From Hydrogenophaga sp. (GTDB lineage: Bacteria > Pseudomonadota > Gammaproteobacteria > Burkholderiales > Burkholderiaceae_C): a stretch of DNA of 50,600 bases. The stretch covers positions 1 to 50,600 of the forward strand of contig NZ_JADMKB010000141.1 in the NCBI RefSeq assembly GCF_018780075.1, read 5' to 3'. Below, piece by piece: positions 29,198-39,516 of the stretch (position 1 is its first letter; every line of letters starts with the position of its first letter). The notes beneath the pieces are model-generated. The model was not told where the DNA came from. It searched no databases and saw only the letters and a program-made list of their open reading frames with translations. The position numbers and the translations under genes were made by a program.

Positions 29198-30127
29198 ATG
29201 CGAAAGCCTGCCCTGTACAGCCGATCGGCGCGCGCCGCCCCTGCGCCGGCGCCCGCGGGTGACGGTGCTGCGGCGGCCCGGCCGGCCCCAAGCCAGGTGG
29301 GCCAGGTGTCCCGGCGGTCGCGCTGGCGCGCCGGCCTCGCCGCCGCCGCCGTCAACCCGCGCCTGATGTGGGCGGCGCTGGCCCTGCTCGGCGCCCTGTT
29401 GCTGGCCAGCGTGTGGCAACTGTCGGCGCACGGCCCCAGGGCGCTCACGCAAAAAGACATCGACGCCGCCGTGCTGCGCACGCTCACCACCCAGAACCTG
29501 CCCTCGCGCGCGGCCCGCGCCGCCGAGAAAATCCGCCCCGCCGTGGTGCGGGTCGTGTCCTACGTGAAGAACAAGAAGGGCGAAGACGTGGAGCACGGCG
29601 TGGGCACCGGCGTGGTCATCACCGACAAGGGCGTCATCCTCACCAACCTGCACGTGGTGCAGGCGGCCCAGACCATCAAGCTGGTGTTCGCCGACGGCTC
29701 CGAGTCGGGCGCCAACATCGCGGGCGTGCAGGCCCAGCACGACCTGGCCGTGCTGCAGGCGCTGGTCATTCCCGACGACTTTCACGCGGCCACATTGCGC
29801 ACCACGGCCGACCTGGCGCCGGGCGACGAGGTGGTGGCCGTGGGGTTCCCCTTCGGCATCGGGCCCTCGACCTCGGCGGGCGTGATCTCCGGCCTGGGGC
29901 GTGCCTTCAAGTCGCCCGAGGGCGAGCAGGAAATCAACAACCTGATCCAGTTCGACGCTGCCGCCAACCCGGGCAATTCCGGCGGACCGCTGGTCACCAT
30001 GGACGGCGAGGTGGTCGGCATCGTCACCGGCATCCTCAACCCCACCAGCCACCGGACCTTCGTGGGCATCGGTTTTGCTGTGCCCATCGAGAGTGCGGCC
30101 GGCGCCGCCGGTCTTCCCCCGTTTTAG
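29198..30127 (+). CDS. Membrane-anchored trypsin-like (S1C) serine protease without PDZ domain
   Basis: A 309-residue protein with a cytoplasmic Ala/Pro/Arg-rich start, one transmembrane helix (about 57-75) and a periplasmic protease domain with H152 (TNLHVV), D182 (AQHDLAVL) and S261 (NPGNSGGP). It resembles the protease part of Deg/HtrA enzymes but stops at VPIESAAGAAGLPPF, with no PDZ domain. It precedes the moxR/DUF58/VWA genes by 157 bases containing a palindromic repeat, so it could be a partner of that operon or independent. A possible role is periplasmic protein quality control. Confidence 0.88.
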   Translation: MRKPALYSRSARAAPAPAPAGDGAAAARPAPSQVGQVSRRSRWRAGLAAAAVNPRLMWAALALLGALLLASVWQLSAHGPRALTQKDIDAAVLRTLTTQNLPSRAARAAEKIRPAVVRVVSYVKNKKGEDVEHGVGTGVVITDKGVILTNLHVVQAAQTIKLVFADGSESGANIAGVQAQHDLAVLQALVIPDDFHAATLRTTADLAPGDEVVAVGFPFGIGPSTSAGVISGLGRAFKSPEGEQEINNLIQFDAAANPGNSGGPLVTMDGEVVGIVTGILNPTSHRTFVGIGFAVPIESAAGAAGLPPF

Positions 30128-30129
30128 AT

Positions 30130-30222
30130 GAACACCCCCTGCGCCGCTTCGCGTCTTCCCCCTCTCTCGCCTTCGGCGGGAGGGGGACCGCACCTGCGGC
30201 CTGGCAAAGCCAGTTCCGCGGT
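30130..30222. repeat. GC-rich interspersed palindromic repeat
   Basis: Contains CTGGCAAAGCCAGTTCCGC (about 30201-30219), also present at about 42103-42121 and, in reverse orientation with small changes, at about 43330 and 45617. It occupies the gap between the protease and moxR. It looks like a REP/BIME-type element of the genome. Confidence 0.75.
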
Positions 30223-30284
30223 GCGACTGGGCGAAGGCCCTTCATGCCTGCGTTTGTGCCTTGTTTGAATTTTTTGGAGCACCC

Positions 30285-31286
<1,002 letters not shown>

Positions 31287-31302
31287 ACCGGGGATCGACG
31301 CC

Positions 31303-32343
31303 ATGCTGTTCGGCCTCTTCAAATCCCGCGCGCCCGAGCCGCCGCCACCGCCCGCAGCGGGCACGGGCGAGAAAGCGGATGCGCTGCTGCGCCGGCTGGA
31401 GTGGACCGTGATCCGCCGGCTCGACGGTCTGCTGCAGGGCGACTACCGCACGCTCATGCGCGGCACCGGGCTCGACCTGGCCGACCTGCGCGAGTACCAG
31501 CACCACGACGACGTGCGCCACATCGACTGGAACGTGACCGCGCGCCTGCAGCAGCCGCACGTGCGTGTGTTCACCGAAGACCGCGAGATGGCGGCCTGGT
31601 TCCTGCTCGACCTCAGCCCCTCGGTGAACTTCGGCTCGGGCGAGCAACGCAAACTTGAACTGCTGCAGGGGTTTGTCGGCGTGCTCGCGCGCCTGATCAG
31701 CCGCCACGGCAACCGCGTGGGCGCAGCGCTCTATGGCGGGCGGGGCAAGGCCGTGGTGGACACGGTGTTGCCGCCGCGCGGTGGGCGGCTGCAGGTATTG
31801 CGCCTGTTGCAGCTGATCGGTCAGCCGCTTGCGACCGAAGGCCAGGGCAATGGCCCCACGCGTCTGGCCGACCTGCTGCGCACGGCCACCCACACCGTGC
31901 GCCAGCGCAGCACCGTGTTCGTGGTGTCCGACTTCATCAGCGAGCCCGGCTGGGAGCAGCCGCTGGGCGAGCTGGCGCGGCGCCACGACGTGGTGGCCGT
32001 GCGCCTGCTGGACCCGCTGGAGCTGAACCTGCCCGACCTCGGTCTGATCCATGTGCGCGACGCCGAGACCGGCGAACAGCTGCTGGTGGACACGCACGAC
32101 AAGGGCTTTCGCCAGCGCTTCGCCCACATCGCCGCACAGCGCGAAGCCCAGCTGCGCGAGAGCCTCACGCGCGCGGGCGTGGACACGCTGGAGCTGGCCA
32201 CCGACGACGACCTGGCCGACGCCATCCTGCGCTTCGTGGACCTGCGCAAGCGCCGCCACGGGCTGCGCCAGGGCCTGCCGTCGCACCTGTCATCGCGCCC
32301 GACCGCACCCTCCCGCAGGCTGGCGCAGGAAGGCACCCCATGA
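31303..32343 (+). CDS. DUF58-domain protein
   Basis: A 346-residue protein with the DUF58 hallmark RGTGLDLADLREYQHHDDVR and HIDWNVTARL near residues 53-82, followed by a VWA-like fold (EMAAWFLLDLSPSVNFGSGE). It lies 16 bases after moxR and overlaps the next gene by ATGA, which supports an operon. The family accompanies MoxR ATPases; the exact function is not known. No transmembrane segment is evident. Confidence 0.92.
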   Translation: MLFGLFKSRAPEPPPPPAAGTGEKADALLRRLEWTVIRRLDGLLQGDYRTLMRGTGLDLADLREYQHHDDVRHIDWNVTARLQQPHVRVFTEDREMAAWFLLDLSPSVNFGSGEQRKLELLQGFVGVLARLISRHGNRVGAALYGGRGKAVVDTVLPPRGGRLQVLRLLQLIGQPLATEGQGNGPTRLADLLRTATHTVRQRSTVFVVSDFISEPGWEQPLGELARRHDVVAVRLLDPLELNLPDLGLIHVRDAETGEQLLVDTHDKGFRQRFAHIAAQREAQLRESLTRAGVDTLELATDDDLADAILRFVDLRKRRHGLRQGLPSHLSSRPTAPSRRLAQEGTP

Positions 32344-33410
32344 ACGCACTGCCCTTCAGTTTCCTCTGGCCGCAGCTCCTGTGGCTGCTGCTTCTGTTGC
32401 CGCTGCTGGTGCTGCTGTACTGGTGGTTGCTGCGCCGGCGCAAGCAGGCCTCGCTGCGGTTTGCCAGCCTGTCCATCGTGCGCGAGGCCATGGGCAAGGG
32501 CCCGGGCTGGCGCCGCCATGTGCCGCCCGTGCTGCTGTTGCTCGCCTTCGCCGCGATGCTGCTGGCCTCGGCCCGGCCGGTGGCGACCATCTTGCTGCCG
32601 TCCACCCAGCAGACCATCATCCTGGCCATGGACGTGTCGGGCAGCATGCGCGCCACCGACGTGTTGCCCAACCGGCTGGTGGCTTCGCAGAACGCGGCCA
32701 AGGCGTTCCTGAAGGAGCTGCCTCGCCATGTGAAGGTGGGCATCGTGGCGTTCGCCGGTTCGGCCCAGGTGGTGCAACCCGTCACCCTCAGCCGCGAAGA
32801 CCTCAACGCCGCCATCGACAAGTTCCAGATGCAGCGCGCCACCGCCATCGGCAGCGCCATCGTGGTGGCGCTCTCCGAGCTGTTCCCCGGGCAGGTGGAT
32901 CTGGCCAGCGTCACCTATGGGCGCAGCAACGACCCGTTTGCCCCGCAAGGCCGGGCCATCGACCAGCCCCGGGCCGAGGCCGAGAAAAAGCCCTTCGAGC
33001 CGGTGCCCCCCGGTTCCTACAGCTCGGCCGCGGTCATCCTGCTCACCGACGGCCAGCGCACCACCGGTGTGGACACGGCCGAGGCGGCCAAGATGGCGGC
33101 CGACCGGGGCGTGCGCGTCTACACCGTGGGCGTGGGCACGGTGGACGGCGAGGTGATCGGTTTCGAGGGCTGGTCCATGCGCGTGCGGCTGGACGAAGAG
33201 ACCCTCAAGTCCGTGGCCCGCGACACCAAGGGCGAGTACTTCTACGCCGGCACCGCCGAAAACCTCAAGCAGGTCTACGAGTCGCTGAGCACGCGGCTCA
33301 CGGTGGAGAAGAAGGAAACCGAGGTCTCGGGCCTGCTCGCGCTGGCGGCCGCACTGCTGGTGCTGATGTCGGCCGGGTTGTCGCTGTTGTGGTTCAACAG
33401 AGTGTTGTGA
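32340..33410 (+). CDS. BatA-like VWA-domain membrane protein
   Basis: A 356-residue protein with N-terminal hydrophobic segments (about 10-32 and 62-77), a von Willebrand A domain with the metal site DVSGS (D98, S100, S102), and a last transmembrane helix (about 330-350, LLALAAALLVLMSAGLSLLW). This is the BatA layout. The operon ends here; the BatB and TPR-type BatD/E partners often seen elsewhere are not present. Downstream are two copies of a palindromic repeat. Confidence 0.92.
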   Translation: MNALPFSFLWPQLLWLLLLLPLLVLLYWWLLRRRKQASLRFASLSIVREAMGKGPGWRRHVPPVLLLLAFAAMLLASARPVATILLPSTQQTIILAMDVSGSMRATDVLPNRLVASQNAAKAFLKELPRHVKVGIVAFAGSAQVVQPVTLSREDLNAAIDKFQMQRATAIGSAIVVALSELFPGQVDLASVTYGRSNDPFAPQGRAIDQPRAEAEKKPFEPVPPGSYSSAAVILLTDGQRTTGVDTAEAAKMAADRGVRVYTVGVGTVDGEVIGFEGWSMRVRLDEETLKSVARDTKGEYFYAGTAENLKQVYESLSTRLTVEKKETEVSGLLALAAALLVLMSAGLSLLWFNRVL

Positions 33411-33490
33411 CCCCCACGCTCCGCCGCTGCGCGGGTCGCTGCCCCCCAAGGGGGCTGGGCCTGCCTTGGGGCGGCCCGGCGGCTGGCCCG
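33411..33490. repeat. Interspersed GC-rich palindromic repeat, copy a
   Basis: Begins at the VWA gene stop. Core CTCCGCCGCTGCGCGGG followed by a CCCCCC/GGGGG palindrome and GGGGCGGCCCGGCGG. The same core is at 33496-33572 and inside kynB at 46010-46088. Confidence 0.85.
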
Positions 33491-33495
33491 ATGGC

Positions 33496-33572
33496 CCTCA
33501 CACTCCGCCGCTGCGCGGGACGTTGCCCCCCGAGGGGGCTGATCCGGCTTGGGGCGGCCCGGCGCCGGATCG
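33496..33572. repeat. Interspersed GC-rich palindromic repeat, copy b
   Basis: A second copy in the same orientation right after copy a, with a few substitutions (for example GGGACGTTGCC in place of GGGTCGCTGCC). Paired copies in one gap are typical of REP/BIME elements. Confidence 0.85.
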
Positions 33573-33630
33573 TCTCTGCGTCTGACTTTCATCAACGTTG
33601 TTGGTGCCCTGCGCGGGCACAATGGCCGGC

Positions 33631-34848
33631 ATGACAAACAAGGTGGTGGTGGCAGGTGGTGGCATCGGTGGCCTGGCCTGCGCGTTGGCGCTGGCCCGCG
33701 CGGGCGTGGAGGTGGACCTGCTGGAGCAGGCGGCCGCGTTCGGCGAGGTGGGCGCGGGCCTGCAGCTCGGCCCCAATGCCGTCCGGGTGCTGCACGCGTG
33801 GGGCCTGACTGAGGCGCTGTACGCCAGCGCGGCCTTCCCGGAAGCTTTGCACGTCCGAGACGCTCACAGCGCGAGCCCGCTGGGCCACCTGCGGCTGGGG
33901 GCGATGTCGCGAGCGCACTACGGCCAGCCCTACGCCACCCTCCACCGTGCCGACCTGCATGGCCTGTTGCTGGAAGCGGTGCAGCACGAGCGGCGGGTTC
34001 ACCTGCACCTCGACACCCGGCTGGCCGGCTACGAGGAGGGCCCCACGCGGGTGAACGTGACCTGCGAGAACGAAGCGACGTTCGAGGCCGACGCGCTGGT
34101 CGGCGCCGACGGCCTGTGGAGCCGGGTGCGCGCCGAAATGCTGGGCGCGCAGCCGGCGCGCGTGAGTGGCCACCTGGCCTACCGGGGCATGGTCGCGGCG
34201 GAGGACCTGCCCGGGGTGATGCGCGAACCGCTGGTGACGGCCTGGCTGGGGCCGCACCTGCACGTGGTGCATTACCCGGTGCGGCGCGGCGAGTGGTTCA
34301 ACGTGGTGGCGGTGGTCGAAGGCATGCTCGGTCGCGGGCACGGCGGGCCGCCAGGCAGCGACCCGCAAAGCTGGACCCACGAAGCGCGGCAGGCCGACCT
34401 GCTGGCCGCGCTCGGCCCGGTCTGCCAGGAGCTCAAGGCGATGCTCGATCGCGTGGGCGAGTGGAAGCTCTGGGCGCTCAACGACCGCACACCGTTGGCC
34501 AGCGCCGCCGAACACGCGAAGGGCCGGGTGGCCCTGCTGGGCGACGCGGCGCACCCGCTGCGGCCCTACCTCGCGCAAGGCGCGGCGATGGCGCTCGAAG
34601 ACGCCTGGACGCTGGGCCGCCTGGCCGAGACGGCCGGCGATGCGCCCGATTGGCCAAGGCTGTTCGCGCGCTACGCCGAGACGCGCTGGCAGCGCAACGC
34701 CCAGGTGCAGGCCCGCTCGCAGCGCAACGGCACCATCTTTCACGCCAGCGGCCCGCTGCGCTGGGCGCGCAACGCGTCGATGGCGCTGCTCGGTGAGTCT
34801 TTGATCGACAACGCCTGGCTGTACAGCGGCCCGCCGGAGCCGGTGTGA
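33631..34848 (+). CDS. FAD-dependent aromatic-ring monooxygenase-like protein
   Basis: A 405-residue flavoprotein with the dinucleotide-binding VVVAGGGIGGLACALALARAG, the GADGLWSRVR segment, and the LLGDAAHPLRPYLAQGAAMA flavin motif. This is the salicylate/6-hydroxynicotinate 3-monooxygenase type, which hydroxylates aromatic substrates using NAD(P)H and O2. The substrate cannot be read from the sequence. Start at 33631 (MTNKVV) or three codons earlier at 33622; neither has a clear ribosome-binding site. It stands alone after two repeat copies. Confidence 0.9.
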   Translation: MTNKVVVAGGGIGGLACALALARAGVEVDLLEQAAAFGEVGAGLQLGPNAVRVLHAWGLTEALYASAAFPEALHVRDAHSASPLGHLRLGAMSRAHYGQPYATLHRADLHGLLLEAVQHERRVHLHLDTRLAGYEEGPTRVNVTCENEATFEADALVGADGLWSRVRAEMLGAQPARVSGHLAYRGMVAAEDLPGVMREPLVTAWLGPHLHVVHYPVRRGEWFNVVAVVEGMLGRGHGGPPGSDPQSWTHEARQADLLAALGPVCQELKAMLDRVGEWKLWALNDRTPLASAAEHAKGRVALLGDAAHPLRPYLAQGAAMALEDAWTLGRLAETAGDAPDWPRLFARYAETRWQRNAQVQARSQRNGTIFHASGPLRWARNASMALLGESLIDNAWLYSGPPEPV

Positions 34849-35049
34849 CCCCCCTGCGCCGCTGCGCGGCTTCCGCCCGTGGGATCACTGTGAACCACTC
34901 ATCGACTCGACGGCGGCCTGCACCATTGAACACAGGCCAGCGCGCTTCGAACATCTCAGACAGAGGGGCATTGAGGTAAGGCCCATCAACGCTGGCCTTC
35001 CAGGCGCTATGGAGCATGCTGCACTTCACGGGTGCATCGGTGACCAGAC

Positions 35050-36210
35050 TCAGCAGAAGCCGCGCAGGTGCTCCAGCGACACATGCCGCAGCGCGAATTC
35101 TCTACCGACGCGCTGTATGTCGGGCATGTGCTTGACCGAGTCCATCTCCTGCATCGCTTTCGTGCTGATGCCCGGCAGACCCATTGCAGACAGTCCTTCA
35201 GGCGTGACGTCCGGGTCATAGCGTGCGTAGGCGAACAGCTTTGGCCCGCTCCAGTTGGACGGCTCAACAGCATCGCTCAGCATGCTGCCGAATTCTCGAT
35301 CAATGCGGCCGCCGAACCGGCAGTCGCCCAGCATCCGGCAGGCCATGTCCCAGCCTGCGGCGGCCGCATTCATCAGTGCGCCAGGCAGGGTGCTGGCGTT
35401 GTAGATGATGTGCATGTCGCTGGCCTCCAGATCCATCTGTGCCTTGGCCGCTCCGCCGGTGCCCACCGAAACGACGAGCAACCGGTCTGCACCTGTGGCC
35501 CAGTTCACCGCATAGGGCGCTGCCGTGGCCATCTGGAACGCCAGGAACGCGGGGTTGTTGTAGGTGGTCACACCTCCGTCGACAAAGATGAACGTGTAGG
35601 CATCGGGCGTGCCTTCGGCCAGCGTCACGATCTCAGGTGGAAAAAAGGTGGGCGCCGCCGTGCTGGCGCGCACCAGTTGCCAAAGCGGCAGGCGCAAGTT
35701 GCAGTCCTTGCGTGCCAGCTGGTTGTACCCGGCGAACGGGTTGTTGCTGATGGGCCATGGCGAGTCGGTGGTGGCATTGCGCATCACCATCATCAGCAGG
35801 GTGCGCAGGCCTGGACTGCCGAGCGTGGGGTCGTCGCCGAGTGCTTTTCCCAGCTCGATTCTCAGCAACGTGGCGAGCGGTTCGTCGTTGTACTTGTAAT
35901 TCAGCCGCCGAAGCAGGAAGGCCTTGTCGAACATCTGCTCGCCGCTGTCCTCGTAAAACTGCCGGATACGCGACATCGACATGCCACACGAGACACACGC
36001 GGCGATGATCGCGCCGGTGCTGGTCCCGCAGACGAAGTCGAAGTAGTCGGCCAACACAAAGTCGGGCCCCTTGCCGAGACGGGTGCGCAGATCGTCCTCG
36101 AGCTTGGCGAGGATCTCCACACTCATCAAGCCCAGAATGCCGCCGCCATCGCAGGCGAGGATCTTCTTGGGGCCAGGAGCTTGCATGCGCTGGATCAGGG
36201 CTTCATTCAT
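35050..36210 (-). CDS. Patatin-like phospholipase (CapV-like)
   Basis: A 386-residue protein with the oxyanion loop DGGGILG (21-27), the nucleophile elbow GTSTG (S64) and the dyad aspartate D211 in FVDGG, so it is a complete patatin acyl hydrolase. The layout and length resemble CapV phospholipases that act as CBASS effectors, but no cyclase gene lies in the window. It is 45 bases downstream of the TIR-like/TRAFs-binding gene on the same strand and probably co-transcribed. Likely action is degradation of membrane lipids when activated; the activating signal is unknown. GC content is lower than in the flanking core genes. Confidence 0.9.
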   Translation of the reverse strand: MNEALIQRMQAPGPKKILACDGGGILGLMSVEILAKLEDDLRTRLGKGPDFVLADYFDFVCGTSTGAIIAACVSCGMSMSRIRQFYEDSGEQMFDKAFLLRRLNYKYNDEPLATLLRIELGKALGDDPTLGSPGLRTLLMMVMRNATTDSPWPISNNPFAGYNQLARKDCNLRLPLWQLVRASTAAPTFFPPEIVTLAEGTPDAYTFIFVDGGVTTYNNPAFLAFQMATAAPYAVNWATGADRLLVVSVGTGGAAKAQMDLEASDMHIIYNASTLPGALMNAAAAGWDMACRMLGDCRFGGRIDREFGSMLSDAVEPSNWSGPKLFAYARYDPDVTPEGLSAMGLPGISTKAMQEMDSVKHMPDIQRVGREFALRHVSLEHLRGFC

Positions 36211-36255
36211 GGGGTCCTCCTTTGAGGGGCGCTCTCAGGTTTCGCGCTGTCTGGG

Positions 36256-38223
36256 TTACCCGAGCGCGCGGGTGTCGATCCAGTTCACGTTGCTGGTACG
36301 GCGCTTGACTTCGGTGACCATGTGCCTGGTGCCGCCCGGTCTGCCGGAGCCGCCACCGTCCCACAGGCAGACAAAACGCACCTTCTCCGGACCATGCGAC
36401 AAGGCCGTGTAAAGCAGCCACAGGTTGCAGCGCTCGAATGGGCTGGAGCCTGCCGGAAGCGGCCCAAGTTCGGTGGGCATGGTGCGTGGCGGCTCGGCAT
36501 GGGGCGGCTTGAGCCCTTCTTTCAGTGCGACGAAGCGCTTGCGCCAGGTCGCGCCGTCGGATGAAGGGTTGATGGACGACTCGATGAATTCGGGTTCCTG
36601 CGATGGCAGCAACAGCTGCAAGCGCACGCCGCGCCGGACGCAGGCCTCGGCAAAGATCAGGTCACCACCGGCCGCCCCCTGCGTCAGCGCCAGGTCGCCG
36701 GGGCCAGCCTGCAGTTCGTCGAGCACGCGCTCGATCTCCGAGGTGGCACGCGGCACCATCGAGGCGGGGAAACGAGGTTTCGCCCGCGTCGGGGTGTCCA
36801 CCATGTGGCCGGAGAACAGGATCACCTGACGCGGCTGAAAGGGTGGCGTGCTGCGAGCGATCTCGCGGTCGAGGATCTCCAGTGCAGCGCTCGTCTCCTC
36901 GGGGCGGAATTGCAGGTCGCGCAGCAGTGTCAGTGTCTGACGCGTCGAGTCCAGCGCAAACCAGTCGCGCTTCGCCGCCGTCGCCACGTTTCGGAATTCC
37001 TTCTCCACGACATCACGTGGACGCACCAACAGGCACAGCTCGGCATAGCTGGCTTTCGCCCAGTAGTCACTCTTGTCACGTTCTTGTGCGGTCAGTGCGG
37101 CCCAAAGCACTCCTCCGGTCAAGTTGTCGACAGCCACTTGCTGAACCTCACCGCCCAGGTGTCTGAGCAGCAGCAAAAGGGTCAATGCGTTGATGCCGGA
37201 GTAATAGTGGGAAGGATCGACGATGAATGCCTTCCGGTAGAGCGCCTGTGCATCTTCAAGGCTGGCTGTCTCCAGGCACGCTGCCATTCGAAACCGCTCC
37301 TGCGACAGATCAGCTGTCCGCCAGCGAGACTGCCAGCGGTCCTTTTCCACCCGTCCGGCCAGCGAAAGTGCCTCTGCATCGCCTGGTCGGTCCGAAACGA
37401 ACTGACGCGCCGCTTCGAGCGCCTCCTCATGCTGCCCGATGCGGCCCAGGCAGACGATGCGTTTGCTGCGACACGCCCAGTCGTCGGGCTCGACACGCAA
37501 TCCGTCTTCGAACTGCTCAAGTGCAAACGAGAACTGGCGCACCTGCAACAAGCTGTTGCCTGCCGCGCGCTTGGCTTCGAGCCACAGCGCCTGCGTCGGG
37601 GTCTCGCTGGCCAGCACCAGGAGGTCCCCCGCGCAGCACTTGGCGCGAGCGACCTTCATGCGGGCGTCCCAGCGTTCGAAGGCCGCACCGAACTCGCTCT
37701 TGTCCTGAAGCAGCAGGTCGCGCCAGGCCGGCTCACGCAGGTGCGGCAGCAAGGTGTAGACCGGGCTCACCTTGCGTTGCGCGTCGACCGCCAGCGTGGC
37801 AAGGGCCATGGCGGTCAACGCGGCCTTGTTGGCCTCCACGAACTCAGGGTCGGGTCCACCGTCCTTCAACCGGTAGCGCAGCTTGCGATCAGTGTAGATG
37901 TCAAACGGACTGGTCAGCCGCGGTCCCTGCACCAGCAACACCCCACGGGCGCGCAGCGCATGGCGTATACCCAACTCGTACCAGACGTTGGGGTTGTCCA
38001 GCGTCAGGTCGGCCAGCACCAGGTCGGCCACCAGCAACTCCTGAAACATGTCGGTTCGGATGTCTCCGGCCCGCTGCTCCTCGTCCGCGCGAAACACCTC
38101 GCAGCCGGCGGCTTCGAGCGCCGGTTTCAGCAGCTCGGCATAGACCCGGTTGAAGTCGATGTCTTTGCCATCCGCGCCCGGTTTGGTGCCAAAGGGCATG
38201 GCAATGAAGGCATGAGGTGTCAT
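36256..38223 (-). CDS. TIR-like / TRAFs-binding (DUF4071) / SLOG-like signalling protein
   Basis: A 655-residue protein. Residues 1-125 form a Rossmann-like domain related to TIR and nucleoside deoxyribosyltransferases (HAFIAMPFGTK ... DMFQELLVADLVLADLTLDN ... NVWYELGIRHALRARGVLLV). The middle (about 180-450) is helical and TPR-like, in the DUF4071/TRAFs-binding style (FALEQFEDGLRVEPDDWACR). The C-terminal part (about 465-655) looks like a SLOG or LOG-type nucleotide-binding domain (ALTQGAAGGDLIFAEACVRR). Such proteins occur in bacterial immune and cell-death loci. It leads the operon with the patatin gene and is divergent from a TIR protein. Confidence 0.82.
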   Translation of the reverse strand: MTPHAFIAMPFGTKPGADGKDIDFNRVYAELLKPALEAAGCEVFRADEEQRAGDIRTDMFQELLVADLVLADLTLDNPNVWYELGIRHALRARGVLLVQGPRLTSPFDIYTDRKLRYRLKDGGPDPEFVEANKAALTAMALATLAVDAQRKVSPVYTLLPHLREPAWRDLLLQDKSEFGAAFERWDARMKVARAKCCAGDLLVLASETPTQALWLEAKRAAGNSLLQVRQFSFALEQFEDGLRVEPDDWACRSKRIVCLGRIGQHEEALEAARQFVSDRPGDAEALSLAGRVEKDRWQSRWRTADLSQERFRMAACLETASLEDAQALYRKAFIVDPSHYYSGINALTLLLLLRHLGGEVQQVAVDNLTGGVLWAALTAQERDKSDYWAKASYAELCLLVRPRDVVEKEFRNVATAAKRDWFALDSTRQTLTLLRDLQFRPEETSAALEILDREIARSTPPFQPRQVILFSGHMVDTPTRAKPRFPASMVPRATSEIERVLDELQAGPGDLALTQGAAGGDLIFAEACVRRGVRLQLLLPSQEPEFIESSINPSSDGATWRKRFVALKEGLKPPHAEPPRTMPTELGPLPAGSSPFERCNLWLLYTALSHGPEKVRFVCLWDGGGSGRPGGTRHMVTEVKRRTSNVNWIDTRALG

Positions 38224-38542
38224 GGGCAGAACGCTGGTTCAAACACAGTGGCAACTCCATCGCTGGACGTGATGTCGAGCACTAGCATGCGGCAGTTCAG
38301 GCGCAAACGCAATCGTCCAATGGGGAAGCCGGGTCGTGCGCATCCCGTTCCGGCGAAGCCCCAGATCCACGACAAATGTCCATACGGGCACTTCGATGCC
38401 ATCGCACAGGAGTGGGCGGCTTCTTCGTGTGCGGCTGATTGGACGGAATGCAGTTTCTGCTGTCTACTAGCAAAGGTTGGCCGGCTCGCCGGGTCGAATT
38501 GGCGGGTTTTCCGGTTTTTCTGGCCTCATCGGGGGACAGGGG
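38224..38542. other. Divergent intergenic region between TIR-like and TIR genes
   Basis: A 319-base gap that should hold both promoters of the patatin/TIR island. I see no gene-like reading frame with family features and no clear terminator. A weak -10-like TACTAG lies near 38465-38470 for the rightward genes. Confidence 0.5.
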
Positions 38543-39514
38543 ATGACCGACATATTCCTGAGTTACACGGAGCGAGACCGTGACACGGCGCGGCGGGTTG
38601 CCGAGGCGCTTGGCTCGGTGGGCTGGAGCGTCTGGTGGGACCGGCGGATTCCGGCCGGGGAAACCTGGCGCAGCGTGCTGGAGCATGCACTGGAAGACAT
38701 GCGCTGCATGGTGGTCTTGTGGTCGACCAAATCGGTTGAAAGTGAATGGGTGTACGAGGAAGCCTCCGAGGGCCGCCGCCTGGGCAAGCTGGTCCCGGTG
38801 ATGATCGAAACCGTTCGCCCGCCGGCTGGTTTCCGCGAGATACAGGCGGCCGACCTGACAGGCTGGGACGGCTCGCCCGATTTTGATGGCCTGCGCATGC
38901 TGCTGTCGGACCTTGAGCACCTGCTGGGCAAGCCGGTGGTGACCACCGCGGATGACACTGCGTCTGCCGGCCGGCACGCTGACAGACCTGCCCCTGCAGA
39001 ACATGACCCTGACCCGCCTTACAACCCGACCGATGTGCCCGGACGGGCCAAGCCGGCTGCACATGGCGCCAGCGCGCGCTGGCCACTCAGGGCAATGGCC
39101 GGCGGCGGGCTGCTGGCGGGTGTGGTGGCCTTCATCGGCCTGTCCTCTCGCCAGCAACCTGCTCCCCCGACTCCGACTCCAACCCCGGCTGCGGCCACGG
39201 CCACGGCCACAGAATCTGCCAGTCGGGAACCCGAGCGAAGCGTGCCGCCGGTGGTTCCCGCCGCCGTTCCGCCCGACCCTTCACCGCCGACGGCCAGCGT
39301 CCTGCCCGACATCTCCCGCGACTCGCGCACTGCATTGACGTCCTCGGCGACGCGCCTGTCGCGCAGCAAACCCCAGCCCGAACCTTCCTCCCCCATCAAG
39401 CGGAGCGATTCAACCCGCCTGTCCAGTGCCCGCTGCGCCGATCTGCTGGCCCGCATCCAGCTCGGCGAAACACTCTCCGAGGCCAGCCAATCAAGATTCG
39501 ACAAGGAGTGTTGA
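38543..39514 (+). CDS. TIR-domain protein with a transmembrane anchor
   Basis: A 323-residue protein. The N-terminal TIR domain (1-130) shows DIFLSYTERDRDTARRVAEA, WSVWWDRRIPAGETW and SVESEWVYEEA, with E73 at the position of the catalytic glutamate of NAD-cleaving TIRs. A linker leads to one membrane helix (about 184-203, AMAGGGLLAGVVAFIGLSS), a Pro/Thr/Ala-rich stretch and a C-terminal motif CADLLARIQLGETLSEAS ending in Cys. The TIR domain should be cytoplasmic and the tail periplasmic. It is two bases from the next gene. Confidence 0.88.
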   Translation: MTDIFLSYTERDRDTARRVAEALGSVGWSVWWDRRIPAGETWRSVLEHALEDMRCMVVLWSTKSVESEWVYEEASEGRRLGKLVPVMIETVRPPAGFREIQAADLTGWDGSPDFDGLRMLLSDLEHLLGKPVVTTADDTASAGRHADRPAPAEHDPDPPYNPTDVPGRAKPAAHGASARWPLRAMAGGGLLAGVVAFIGLSSRQQPAPPTPTPTPAAATATATESASREPERSVPPVVPAAVPPDPSPPTASVLPDISRDSRTALTSSATRLSRSKPQPEPSSPIKRSDSTRLSSARCADLLARIQLGETLSEASQSRFDKEC

Positions 39515-39516
39515 CC

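Noticed and set aside
29198..30127. Trypsin-like protease as a truncated HtrA pseudogene
   Set aside because: The membrane anchor and triad are intact and the end is clean; PDZ-less membrane-anchored proteases of this size seem normal in relatives, so truncation is not supported.
31821..33449. A minus-strand frame opposite the DUF58 and VWA genes
   Set aside because: Low-complexity antisense sequence; its first residues are just the translated palindromic repeat.
35050..36210. Complete CBASS operon
   Set aside because: The patatin resembles CapV, but no CD-NTase, Cap2 or Cap3-like gene is present in the window.
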